Shown: positions 20,871-32,260 of the stretch, one piece after another
How positions within the stretch are numbered: position 1 is the first letter of the stretch
How the letters are laid out: each line of letters begins with the position of its first letter
Origin: Phialocephala subalpina
Taxonomy: Eukaryota; Ascomycota; Leotiomycetes; Helotiales; Mollisiaceae
NCBI GenBank assembly: GCA_900073065.1
Contig: FJOG01000047.1
Location: 274,310-338,309 of the forward strand
Direction: 5' to 3'
Length of the DNA stretch: 64,000 bases
The notes under the pieces: model-generated
Told to the model about the DNA's origin: nothing
The model's input: the letters and a program-made list of their open reading frames with translations, nothing else
Databases searched by the model: none
Program-made: the position numbers and the translations under genes

Positions 20871-21670
20871 TTAAATTACAATAGCTCAAGATTACTATAT
20901 TAGATCAATAGATGAAGAATAGTGATTAATATTACGTATCTCTTAGAATCTAAAGTATAAGAAAAAGAAAAGAAAAAAAAGAAAATTAATTATATTATTA
21001 ATCGTTTATTATAAGGATTAATATGAACTTTTTCTCGTCGAAGGGAAAGGGTACACGTGAAAAGTGGGATTAAAAACGGAATAATTGATTTTCTTAAATT
21101 TCGATAAAAGTATCAAATATAATTCTTTGATTAGTTTATTAAGAAATATTTTAAAACTTTAAAAACTTTAAATTTTATTTTTATTTAAAATATGAGAATT
21201 ATTAATTATTAAAAATTAAAATATTAATCTAATTAAATAATCGTTTAATAATAAAACAAAAAAGTAAATCCAAAGATAAAATTTTTATTTTTATCCTTTT
21301 AATAATAATTATTTTAATATTTAATTTCTTTAATTATATAAATAATTAAAAATAAATTTAAAAATAAAATATATTTATTAATATTAAATTAAAAATTAAA
21401 AATTAGTAATTATTTTTAAATATATTAATATTAATTAATAAATAATTTTATTCGATTATAAAATAATAAAATTGTTTACGATAAAATATTTATTAATTTA
21501 ATTCGTATAAAAAACTTTTAAAATTATATTAAAAGAAAATATTTTATTTTATTAAATTTTTAAAGAATTAGAATATTATAATATATATATATTTTAATTA
21601 ATTTTATATTTTATTGTATAGTTTATACTTCTTAACTTGATCTTACTATTATTATACTAAGATTGTAATA
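20871..21670. other. Extremely AT-rich, RIP-like block
   Basis: About 800 bases made largely of A/T runs, with no coding potential and few C or G. The contrast with the surrounding roughly 50% GC sequence is abrupt. This is typical of a repeat heavily mutated by RIP. The original element can no longer be identified. Confidence 0.75.
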
Positions 21671-21720
21671 GGGAAGCTCGCCTTATCAAGTTGCCATAAT
21701 ACGAAGCTCTCACACTTTGT

Positions 21721-22308
21721 TTGCTCAATACTGATGCGAAACGCTCAACGCCGCCAAACTTCCATTCAAGGCCAGCTCAACAAGGCAATCGGACAATGCA
21801 TCGAAGAACCTGCTCCAAGCCATCAAACTCACCGCTGGAGAAACAAATCAATTCCTCCACTACCAATAGATCATATGGAGTCGATATCCAGACTACTTCA
21901 AGCAGAACACGCAACCGTGGCTCTAAGTGCACGAAGAACCCGGAATGCGCACATCCCCCTTTCAACACAAACCCAGGGCAACGAGCCCCCATCGCCCTCT
22001 CCCTCACCCACGAACGACCAGCAATTCGAGCCCAATCGCCGGACCATCTCGGACGAAATAAGCTATCTGGAGCTAAGCATCTCAGCGGGCGTTCCCGTGA
22101 CAAGAAACCTGACGCATTATTAACGGACTTTGCAGAAGCACGAGGAGTCCCTCCTAAGCAATCCGAGGCAAAGGACCCCACCGAGACTGCCGCTTGGGTA
22201 TGTGGGCACCGTGGAGGACGAGAGCTGGAGGGACTTTTGTCAGGAGAGCGCGTTACAATCTGGACAGTAGGTTTCACCAGCTTATTGAGAGTAGTGCGTG
22301 ATTCCTGA
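21721..22308 (+). pseudogene. Decayed coding fragment, unrecognised
   Basis: Coherent protein-like segments occur in two frames of the same strand. NLLQAIKLTAGETNQFLHYQ ends at a TAG (about 21870), and the neighbouring frame picks up at MESISRLLQAEHATVA. That frame runs to SISAGVPVTRNLTHY, a TAA (22121-22123), and continues in phase as LQKHEESLLSNPRQRTPPRL and GYVGTVEDESWRDFCQES to a TAG at about 22269. One frameshift plus one stop (possibly CAA to TAA) explain this. It follows the RIP-like block and the frameshifted gene, so it may be the remaining end of the same or another disrupted gene. No family recognised. Confidence 0.45.
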
Positions 22309-22662
22309 GATTAGGAAGGTGATTTTTCAGGTTTAGGAGGATTAGTGGATTGGTTTATTGATGTGGCCATTGGATTTTGATTCCCTATCTCGAAAAGTTC
22401 GAGAATGGGATTTCATATTGTGTACTTTGAACTTTTGTCTTGGATTGGATGGCATTTGTTTTAGGAAAGAGATACCATATAAATCATTTTTGCTATTCAG
22501 AGAATCAAACGGTGGTTTACTACATGATATAAAATATTTTACTTCTATAATCATCGGCTATATCGGGTAAGTGGCACTATCACGCGGATGGTGTGTAGCT
22601 GCGATTGATCTTTGTGGTATTTATATTATTTATACTAACAAGTTTTGAGTAGGAGAAACCTC

Positions 22663-25600
22663 TCAGTAAGCCAACCATGGAACGCCGTAATCTTCCAAGC
22701 CAAGTGCATCCACAGAAATCCCCGACAGATCTCCAACCAAGTCCCGACATCCCAGATGTCCATTACCCCGCGCAAAGTCCATTGCCCTTAGACACTGCCG
22801 TCTCTGAAATCCTGCGCCGCCCAAAGAAATTCCTTTAGCATTCCACAGAAACTCGATCATGTCAAGCCGGCCATGCTCTGCTGCTCCTTCTAGAGGCCAT
22901 CTTCCATTGACTTTCGATGGCAGGGCGTGTAGCTGGGCTCCCCTTTTGAGAAGCTCTTCCGCCAAGTTGCAATTCCCTGAGATGGCCGCTAACTGCAGAG
23001 CAGTCCCACCACTACGGATCGCCGGCTCGCAATTAACATCTGCGTCGTATCTCAGTAACAGACGGACCATGTCGAGATTCCCTAGCTCTGCAGCGTATTG
23101 AAGCGGTGTCCGCTTGATGGAAAGAAAGGGTTTCTTGTTCACATCAGCTTTGTTTCTCAGCAATAGCTGAACAGCATCTTCTCGTCCAGTTTCGATGGCA
23201 AGCATAAGGGCTGTCTCACTAACTCGTGCCCCGGCTGTTAGGAGTCTTGCGGTTCTGTTGGGATCAGAGCCTGCTTGAAGGAGCTGATCGACTGCCACGA
23301 GATTGGTCCCGCAATGGCCCTTAAACCCAACGATGGCGAGTCCAAGAGGTGTGAGCATTTCTCCGTTAGTGAGCCTATAATGAAAGTCACATGCCTCGGG
23401 GGCTATCAAATTGACCAACCCCCTATCCAGAAGACTGTTCAATACTTCGGCGTTGCCCGGGTGTTCAGCCATGACGAACTTCAAAATGTAAGCCCCAATA
23501 CATTTTGGACTAGTCCGTTGTTTTCAGCCCTCTCCAAAAAGTAGCTGAAGCATTTGCGTGTGCTTTGGTATAGCCGCTTTCAATGCACGACTGTCGAAGG
23601 GACTCGCGCCCATTTGCAAGAGAAGATCAACCATCTCACTGTGACCTGCTCCGATAGCAATTGGGAGACATTCCCCCAAATAAGACGCTGAAATTGGAAC
23701 AGATTCCAGGAAAATCTTAAAAAATGGCAAATTATTTGTTTCCATGCATCGTTCGCAAATTATTTTGAGAGGCCATGGCTTGGTAAATCCGCCAACCAGA
23801 GGAAGATCCGGGAATGCAAACATAATTGCCGAAAGGATTGACGTATCGAACCAGCTAGCCACGTCTGCCATGTCTCTGTCGCATATGTCTTTGATGTCAG
23901 CACTTAAGATGGCACGCACTAGCGCAGGATCTCGCTTCTGTTGTAGAGCCACACCAAGAGGGGCAATATATTCGTGAGATGCAGCAATTTCGGTCAATCG
24001 GTACCACGAAGTTGGCGTGTTTGAGACCTCCGCGCCGGCTGACAACAAGCTTTCCGCCACTTCATCGTGGCCGTTTTCGAGAGCGAGACTTACTGCAACA
24101 GAGTGAGGCCGGTATTTATGCGATGAACTGCAGGCTATCCCCAGCAGACGTTCCATGTAAGGCATGTTGCCTGCCTCAGCCGTAGCGAGAACTAGAGCCT
24201 CTAAACGGTCTTCTGTCATGGGAGTGTTGGAAGCACCGGATTTCTCCAAAAAAGTAATAAAATCGGCATTTCCGGTTCTCACTGCCTCGGCAAGCGGCGT
24301 TGTAGGTAACATATAGTAAACCTGTTGTCGCTCAGGGTAATACTGTGTGCGGTGGGGACCGTTGCGGTAACAGTAGGGCAGTCGGCCAAGAGAATGCGCT
24401 CGAGGGTCAAGCTCAGGCTTAGTATCAGAGTCTAGAACGAGTCTGATGAGAGCGCTGTTGCCAGACCTAATTGCCGCACTCAAAATTTTCGTGGTTGATT
24501 GCGCGTGGCGGATGAGGAGTTGAACAAGTTTGAAATGTCCTCTTTTCGCACCCTCGATGGCGGCATATTCTATTGTTTTCGGCCACTTTTGTAGGCACTT
24601 AGAACATCCAGATCGTTCACAGAGTTGTATCATGTTCTGAACGACGGATGTGGCGGTATTATCGTCTAATTCCTCTGCGATCCTGCCAACCAAACCTGGA
24701 TGCGTAGCACCGCCATCATCGCCCCCATGCCCGAAAAAGGCCCGGTGACCTACTGACGGTATACTTCGATAAATAAGGCAGGCTACTTCGTTTTTGCCCC
24801 TGAAGGACGATAAGAGATTGCCGAGAAGTTCAACGTCGACTTTAGAGCCTTTCTCGATCAGAAAATAGAGTGTGTTAATTAGCTGCGGCATTGCTGTGAC
24901 TGCGCTTCTTTCCCCATAGCTCACCGCAGTAGTTGCTTGCAGCAATGTCCTGAGCGCGCCAGGGGAGGAATCATCTCCATGTGTTTTATTTACGTCGGCG
25001 CCAGCTTCCACGAGGATTCTCACGAGTCCAAGAGCCTGGAGACTTGCTGCTCGTTCCACTGGTGTATACCTTCTGTTCTGAAAGAAACAAACCGTATCAT
25101 CGACGTCGACCAACTTGTGCTCAAGGAGCACCTGGACAATGCGCTGATCTTTCGCCTCAATCGCGGCTCGAAACATATTGTCACCCAGTGTCCTTGAAGT
25201 GAATGGCGGGCCTTCCTGCAAAATTTGGAGCAACAGCTTGCTAGTGCTGAAGTGACCCATGGACTTCAGGATATCCTCCATCGGGATATGGTTTAGCCCC
25301 GCGAAGCCGTTCATCATAGAGAAGAGCAAAGTTCTTACCAGGCGAGTTTCCGTCATGTGCTGCTCAGACATGATAGCAGTGTTCTCTCCCGGAATAAGCT
25401 TTTCAAGATTCTGAAGGGAGTTTTGACTGTCAGGTGGCTGCAGAACCATCGCTTGAGAAGCGGGATATAGTGAGTTTGCTAACGACCTGGTGGCAAAACT
25501 GCCCGACAGGGAAGCTCCAACTCGTTGATGAATGGAGAATTCGCTTTTATTGAAGATTATATGCCGAGATTTCATGTATTCTTCAAATTTTGCGAAGGGT

Positions 25601-26674
25601 AATCTGTTCATCCATTGCTCGGTGATACCAGCGGGAAGCCATGGATCGAAAATTCCACCTTCGACGTTTCCATTCTGCGAAAGAAGCTGTGCGCTACTAG
25701 AAAGACCACTGAGATTGCCGGATGGAAAAGTAGTAACGGCTGTTTGAGAGACATGATCCTCCAGCAGAGCGTGTTCCAAGTTAACCCCAGAAAAGTGATT
25801 ATCATTGAGGAAAAGTTCGAACGCGATATTGGGACTGGCTCGACGCGTTAGGCTAACTCCCAGAGGGCTTGCATTGGCGTTTGTAGGGATTTGCCAACTC
25901 CTGTCGAGACTTGAATCCAAGTCCATCCCAAGCATGTCGTGACCACCAGCGGTGAACAAGGGAGTCTGCCACTGACAATCCAAGGCAGAATTGTAGTCTG
26001 AACTCAACCCAAACGACATGTGGTCGTCGGACCCTGATGTAAATAACCCAGCGGAGCCAGCAGGGTTGAAATTGGCAGTGGCTTCCCCAAGACGCAAAAG
26101 TGCGGACTCCGAACTAAATGAACCGTGATCAAGGTCTCGATGCCACACCACGTCGTCTCTTTGTTGTTCTGGAATTCCTGATTCAAGAATTGTCTGCAAC
26201 ATTTGTTCATCCGAAAGGCCGACCGAGGAGCTAGCCATACGACTGAAAGGATGTGATAGAGCTGAAGCACGGTTGACTTGTCCTGGTACTGTGCCAGGTA
26301 ATGTTTTGAGTCGTCGGAAGGCTCTTTGAATACTTTGCTGCTTTCTCACATGGCCTGAAGAAGTCACCAAGCCTGTTGCCGGTATATTTTCGGGTCGGTC
26401 TGAGAGGTCCTGCCATTCTTCCTGCTTTAGGTTCTTGCGGATACCCCAAAACCTGAGTTTTACTTCGTATTGCGCCTTGCTAAAGTAAAACAGTTATTAG
26501 AAAGGTATACATTAAGATTTTTTGGACGATTTGTACTTACGTTGCATCAAAGTTATGTTCTTGTTTCATCTCCTCAATGACTTGTGTGAGGCGTTTCCTG
26601 GCGAACAAATCTTTGATGGTTTCTTTGTTACGCTCCCACTCCTCTGCTGGGATCGCACGACTTCTAGAGGCCAT
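22663..26674 (-). pseudogene. Clr5-domain ankyrin-repeat gene split by one TGA
   Basis: Exon 1 (26674-26541) encodes a Clr5 domain (AIPAEEWERNKETIKDLF, then RLTQVIEEMKQEHNFDAT). Spliced to 26479 it continues YEVKLRFWGIRKN, completing the domain. After about 300 residues of Ser-rich linker come ankyrin repeats (about residue 370 onward). Codon 1030 is TGA (23526-23524) after LLFGEG; the same frame continues without damage for 286 codons of further ankyrins (TALQLAAISGNCNLAEELL, PLQYAAELGNLDMVRLLL) to 22663. A CGA-to-TGA change would restore Arg. The gene may still make a 1029-residue protein with most of the repeats, so loss of function is not certain. Clr5 is named for a yeast silencing factor and is common at the N-terminus of fungal repeat proteins. 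Confidence 0.85.
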
Positions 26675-27999
26675 TGCCAAAAACCGGCAGAGAGTCACAG
26701 CCTTACACCGAATCACAACGTAGGAGAATAGGATGCGCAAAATAATCTTAGAGAGAGAATTAAACCAAGTACAGGGTCTGTCAACTGTTTTGACCAAGTA
26801 TAATGGTAGGCAGTCCGTTAATACAGAACTTGAGGAGACTGTCGCAGCCTTATATAACGATTTGACCAGTTCACGTACCACCCAATCTCCTGCGGATCAA
26901 TTGGTTCGATTTGGCTCCGCCTCTCCCAAGATGCAGCCGAACAAAACCGTTGCTGCCTAGCGCCAGCTGCACCTTCGACTACCAATAAACCGCCGCTCAG
27001 GTTTTGTTACGGTTTTGTCACGGTTTTGTCACGGTTTTGTTTAGCGAGCTGCAAGGTTAAGTCCAGCCAATTGTTGCTAATCAGATTTTGTCAGATTCCG
27101 GTTTCGGTCCTGTGGTGTTACCATTGCTGCATAGAGACAGGCAGTTGTGATCTCAGCCTGACAGGGCTAGATAAGAACAAATTTCCAGTTCCAGGCCGAC
27201 TGCGCCCATCGACTAAGGCATCTTTCGTAGCATCGTGCCCTGCTCGATCCTGGACTTTGAAAATTCATTAAATGGCATTTAGAATTGCTTACATTAATAG
27301 GGAGGTCTCAGCTTCTTGCTATCAGATCTATCTTGGACTTCAGGGGGCAGGGGAGAGATAACCCCGACTTAGTATATGTATTGCGGCCAGTATTACCATC
27401 TTTCGAAGGCCACAGTGCGTTTGTAAGCTTATAAGAATATATGTTACTACTAGAGATTAGAGAATTTTAGTACCATCACACTCCGGACCCCGAGCATGTT
27501 CTGATGTCTGGTTTTTTTTTCAGTACGGGGGTTGACAAGATGGATAGATAGTAGGAGATAGCATCCATCTGGGCAAGCCATTGCCCGTTGATACTTTTTC
27601 CATAATTTTTCCAGGTCGCAGTCGCGTTGGCGTCCAGCCGAGTCTGATCTGGGCAGTAAGGAAGAAAGTTTTGCAAGGCAAGGCTGGCGACGTAGCAAAA
27701 CCTGTCTGAATAGCAAAACCTGTCTGAATAGCAAAACCAGTACAAAACCGGAGACCATATCTTCAAAACCATAGGCAAATGCAAGAACCAGCAACACAAA
27801 TTTACATCTCAACGGACATATAAAATGGCTCATTCAATCACGGAAAAGGCATTCAACAGACATATTTCATTCAGCATCAACTTCCTCAGACCACAACGGC
27901 GCAAGTCACCCCTACCATATTACCCAGACTCAGCTCATCCTTCTATCGAAGATCAATCAACAAATCAAAAACTATTTTCTGTCTTGCTTCAGCTCAACC
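26675..27999. other. Intergenic, 1.3 kb, with two small tandem repeats
   Basis: No supported gene. 27001-27042 is a tandem array of an 11-base unit, GGTTTTGTCAC (nearly four copies). 27694-27737 is AGCAAAACCTGTCTGAAT in 2.4 copies. The promoter of the Clr5-ankyrin gene should lie just right of 26674. Confidence 0.6.
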
Positions 28000-28332
28000 A
28001 TGCCTACCGTTTCCAGTTACTCCACCTTCCAGTTATCTGGCGACGAGAGCAAGTACGTGTATCCAACAAATTTCAGCTATTTCCAGTTCCCAGAAGACTA
28101 TCAAACGAGCTAACTATCTGTTAGTCGCCAGAAGGACGAGCACTCCTACCAGATGCAGCAATATCTCCAAGCCGACCAAACCGTCACTGGGCGTTTGGCC
28201 CAATCAGCTACTTCCATGGAGGGCAAGAAAGGAAGTAAGAAGCACAGCACCAAGGAATCTATGAAGAAGCTCAAGGGGCGGCTAGCGGACCTAGAGGATG
28301 TAATTCAAGGGACTAGCTCCAGCGCGGTCTAA
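28000..28332 (+). CDS. Small Lys/Gln-rich protein, unknown
   Basis: Two exons (28000-28052, 28125-28332) join to 86 residues. The intron is textbook: GTACGT donor, GCTAACT branch, TTAG acceptor. The second exon encodes RQKDEHSYQMQQYLQADQ, then KKGSKKHSTKESMKKLKGRL and a short acidic helix DLEDVIQ. It looks helical, basic and soluble, with no signal peptide. The upstream region is AC-rich like a fungal 5' leader. I do not recognise a family. Whether it is expressed cannot be judged. Confidence 0.5.
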
Positions 28333-28942
28333 CGGGGTGTGAAAGACGAGTATTGTAACTCCGGAAGCACGGAGGAGCTGTCTGAATCGAGGAACCGGGC
28401 TACAAAGAGAGATTGGTTGCTTGGTTCAATAGATCAAGTCGGTTCATGTGTGCAGAAGTAATCTCAGCGATTTATCAACCAGTGATAATTGGACAGGCTT
28501 TGTGCAAATAAGTGAAGGCTGACCGAAAATCCATTTCTAATAGTATTTTCAATTTACCCCACGAGTCGATAGCCCACCTTTCCCAAACACTGACGTTCTT
28601 GTTACTTAAGTCTGCGCTAGAGACCGTTATTTTGAGTACGTATTACAATCTATTTTCATGGAGGTCCTACTCAGGATCCTTAGGAGCCTAAACAGACTCC
28701 TAGGAATAATCGTCAAAACTTGACAAAATAATATGATACGCGCCCTAAGCTAACATTTAGCCTCATTAGTCAAGTTGGTACTGCTCAGGTTACTAAGGCA
28801 CTGCTCAAGGACTGCTCAGTCAGCTCAAGTGAGCTAGCTGAGCCGAGGGTGAGCCGAGGGTGGTTAGCGCCTAAGTAGAAGCGGCCATGCTTACCAACCG
28901 AATGGGGAACGAAGATTAAAGGATTAGAGTTCAGCTACCACC
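28333..28942. other. Intergenic, 610 bases
   Basis: It contains a palindrome-rich patch at about 28775-28862 (repeated GCTCAG / GAGCCGAGGGT units), possibly a degraded mobile element. No gene supported. Confidence 0.4.
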
Positions 28943-29497
28943 ATGAAAGACGCAACCATGAGTTCACCAGAACTATACAATCTTCCTGAACTCTCCAGCA
29001 AGGTGGAAGAGCTGACAATCGAGATTGGAAATACACATCAGCTCATTGCAGCCACAGCACTAAAGCCTGAGATCAAGTATGACTAGACGTTCTTTATCCG
29101 ACCTCCACGAACGGATATCCTTGACATGGTGCTAATTTACCTTGTGAGTATTATTTCTCTCTTTGATCGTCAGAGCTCATATCAGAGCTGGGTCGTGGAT
29201 GTCCTACAGAACTCTACTTGAAAGCTGCAGCAATTGATATGCCGGTAGCATCCTACATTGAAGCCACGGGAACTCAGATTTACCAGTCCACCGTACCAGG
29301 TGAGCCGCATCGGTTGGGGCTATTTCACAATCAAGGCGCAAATGTGTCTGAAGCCAAGATTTTCATGGATGAAGCAGCGTCCGATACCAGCAGAAGGCCA
29401 TTGGTCTCCCGTTTTGAGCTGGGAATTGAGCTTTGTTGGCGGTGGCGAAAGCACTTCGATCGTTTTGCAATTTCAGGGAGATAATGGTTGGTTTTGA
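28943..29497 (+). pseudogene. YEATS-like domain gene with one in-frame TAG
   Basis: Exons 28943-29143 and 29249-29497 join in phase (intron GTGAGT...GGTAG) to 149 codons. The joined sequence has the YEATS hallmarks: TFFIRPPRTDILDMVLIYL, then HPT at the splice junction, then PPYQVSRIGWGYFTIKAQM and LSWELSFVGGGES. Codon 48 is TAG (29084-29086) in the context KYD-stop-TFF, where Trp would fit the family; TGG to TAG is one transition. YEATS domains usually read acylated lysines; free-standing YEATS-like proteins of this kind in fungi have no known role as far as I know. The rest of the gene is intact, so the loss looks recent. An alternative is an unrecognised intron over the TAG. Confidence 0.55.
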
Positions 29498-29921
29498 CTA
29501 GAATCATGCACTTTCTAGATCAATGCTTTGAACCACTTTGTATTATCAGCTTCCTCTCGATGGATCAACGCCGATGGCCCGACGTCCTATCTAGCGTTAG
29601 GGGAAGCGAGGTGAATAGGGGAGGACTCGTTTCAGACTTATGGAAACTTTCTTCTTCTGCTCTACTCAACTCTTTTTATTGCATTTGCCGGTATCATGAC
29701 CATGAGACGGTTGATCTGGACCCCTTAAACTCCCCCTCGATCAGAAATTCAACTCCTGTCCACGTGACTGCCCTAGATTTAGTCGGCGTTCTCGGTCAAA
29801 ACAGACCTCGGCATCTCCCCATGCTTACTTCTGGACCCCCTCAAAAACAACTCCAACTCCTTTGTCCTTCCGCAACACAACACACTTCTCTTCCTCTACA
29901 TATACACGCTTCACATTCACC
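29498..29921. promoter_or_regulatory. Probable promoter and 5' leader of the thiolase gene
   Basis: The last 60 bases before the thiolase ATG are C/A/T-rich (CACAACACACTTCTCTTCCTC), as expected of a fungal transcription start. No fatty-acid response element was identified with confidence. Confidence 0.4.
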
Positions 29922-31319
29922 ATGGCAGGCGAAAGACTCAGCTCCATCCTCAAGCATTTGACACCTGGCTCTTCAGGATTGTCTGCAATGTCAGCGTTCC
30001 TCCCGACGTCATCTGCCACATGCTAACGTTATACAGTACCTCGAAGAACGCTGACGATGTTGTTATTACACTCGCAATCCGAACGCCGCTAGCCAAGGGT
30101 TTTAAGGGAGGCTTCAAGGATACGGAGCTGGACTACCTTGTGTATGCATTGCTGAAGCAGGTCGTCCAGAAGTCCAGAATTGACCCACAACTCGTGGAAG
30201 ACATATGCTGCGGCAATGTACGTCCTACACAATCTGCGAATGGTATCAAGCTGATATCTTGTCCTAGGTCTCCGATGGAAAGGCTGCCTACAAACTCCGT
30301 GCTGCAGCCCTCGCAGCTGGCTTCCCAAACACGACCGCCGCCTCCACTGTCAACCGATTCTGCTCCTCCGGCCTCAAGGCTACACAAGATATTGCGAACC
30401 AGATTGCTTCCGGAAGCATTGAGATTGGTCTTGCTATGGGCGCAGAGATGATGTCTGTTGGAGGGGACCGACTCGAGAAGCCATTCCACCCCGAAATCCT
30501 ACAAAACCAAGAGTCCGCAGACTGCATGCAGCCCATGGGGCAAACATCCGAGAACGTGGGCAAGGATTTCAACATCTCAAGAGAATTGCAAGATAAATTC
30601 GCTGCAGAGAGTTACCAACGTGCTGAGAGGGCACAAAAGGCTGGCTGGTTCGAGGATGAAATCGTACCAATTGTTACCGAGGTTAAGGATCCCAAGACTG
30701 GAGAGCTGAAGAAAGTTACCTTGACCAAGGACGAAGGACCAAGATGGGGCACAACATATGAGGGACTATCTAAGATTCGTCCCGCTTTCCCAGACTTTGG
30801 TGACAAGTCGACTGGTGGAAACTCTTCCCAGGTTACTGATGGCGGTATGTCCTTCTTACCCCGCTATTGATTCCCGTACTAACCCTTGAAGCTGCCGCCG
30901 TTCTCTTGATGAAACGCTCTCGTGCCATCGAACTCGGGCAACCCATTCTCGCCAAATATGTTGGAGCCACCGTCGCTGGTCTTGCTCCTAGAATCATGGG
31001 TATCGGTCCTTCAATCGCCATTCCTAAGCTTCTGGGCAAGTTCAACATCACAATTGACGACTGCGACATCATCGAAGTTAACGAAGCCTTTGCCTCAATG
31101 GCAGTATACTGCAAGGACGTCCTGAAGATCCCACACGAGAAGATGAACATCCGCGGAGGTGCTATTGCTCTTGGACATCCTTTGGGCGCTACTGGTGCCA
31201 GACAAATTGTAACTGGTCTCAGCGAAGCCAGGAGGCAGAAGAAAAAGGTTCTTTTGACGAGTATGTGTATTGGTACTGGACAGGGAATGGCTGGTTTGTT
31301 TGTCAACGAGCAGCTATGA
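29922..31319 (+). CDS. Peroxisomal 3-ketoacyl-CoA thiolase
   Basis: Four exons (29922-29989, 30037-30217, 30268-30844, 30892-31319) give 417 residues. It catalyses the last step of beta-oxidation, splitting 3-ketoacyl-CoA with CoA to acetyl-CoA and a shortened acyl-CoA. Catalytic residues are in place: Cys115 (VNRFCSSG), His371 (IALGHPLGATGAR) and Cys401 (MCIGTGQGMAG), plus NEAFASMAVY. Residues 5-13, RLSSILKHL, are a perfect PTS2 peroxisomal signal (R-L-x5-H-L). The length is normal for the family and no damage is seen. The first intron lies between the signal and the core, a position common in fungal orthologues as far as I recall. Neighbours are unrelated. Confidence 0.96.
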
Positions 31320-31700
31320 TTTGGGTTTGGATATGCATGATTTTGGCATTACAAAATGGGTTGGCATAGGCAATGAATGAATATTAATACGAATGCGGGC
31401 AATGCATGATAATCTGATGCTGTTCTTCGTCCCTCTGGCAAGTGCCTGCATATCCTAGAAGTATTTGGAACTTGGTACCAACATTCTCCTTTTTAAATTG
31501 TCAGCTCTCGAAGGAAGCAACTGCTTTCGTTCAATCTTCTGCAAGGGCACATTCCATCATTGTATCGACTTTGAAGATGGGAAAGTCTACACTAGAGCTC
31601 GCTTCGTATCGAGGTGCAGAAACCTGGTCGATATATAGTCCTCGTCGACAGACATCCGCCCACCACGAGCATACAACAGCCACGAAGGACAGCATTCGCA
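31320..31700. other. Intergenic, 381 bases
   Basis: The thiolase 3' region and the upstream region of the next gene. No feature recognised. Confidence 0.4.
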
Positions 31701-32260
31701 ATGGACAGAGAGACTAACACTCTCCGATATCTTGAGTGGCGAGCCACGCAAGTCATCGGCGATCTTCAAGCACAAGGGCTTGGAACCAAAGCCAAACTCG
31801 ACGAAGCATTCGAAGCCCACAAGGTCGTATTCGAAGAGAGATATGGCGCATCTCGTACTGCACTTGCTGCTAGTAAATGGGGAGCACAAGAGTCTCCCAT
31901 CGGCCTGCTCCAGAGGGCTATCAGAGCTATCTTGAAGAATTACGATCCGAGATACGGTAAGTAATGACATATTAAATGTATGGACAGCACTACTAACATC
32001 TCGCAGGCCTTAATTCCAAGGAAGAAGAAATTTCGCAAGAGTTTTATAATAGAAGCTTCGTTGCGCCGCCGCCGCCTTGGGGTATGTGATGTCGCGCACA
32101 TCCGAGATAATCGCTGACATCAACTAGATCTCAACATCCGCCAGCATTCCCACCTCGAGTAGAACAGCCTCAATATCAACATCAGGCATCATCAGCAGCC
32201 AATCCACCACAAAGATACATGTTCGGCGAAGATCCAAATACCAACGGTCTACCATACTGA
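31701..32260 (+). CDS. Lineage-specific protein, three exons; perhaps 5' part of a larger gene
   Basis: Exons 31701-31956, 32007-32081 and 32145-32260 join to 148 residues in phase. The N-terminal 85 residues are helical (LRYLEWRATQVIGDLQAQ, then LLQRAIRAILKNYDPRYG), then a Pro-rich linker and an end reading MFGEDPNTNGLPY-TGA. The same frame continues past this TGA into the next segment, and the similar tail MFGRDKNNWPY-TAG occurs at about 32815-32851. The TGA could therefore be a decayed Trp codon of one long repeated protein rather than a true end. No family recognised. Confidence 0.5.

Noticed and set aside
21777..22277. 166-codon minus-strand frame opposite the decayed fragment
   Set aside because: The plus-strand frames in the same place read as more natural protein sequence with conserved-looking motifs; the minus frame is Arg/Pro/Cys-rich and looks like a shadow.
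27450..27833. 127-codon minus-strand frame with LLFRQVLLFRQVLL repeat
   Set aside because: The peptide repeat simply reflects the 18-base tandem DNA repeat; no other support.
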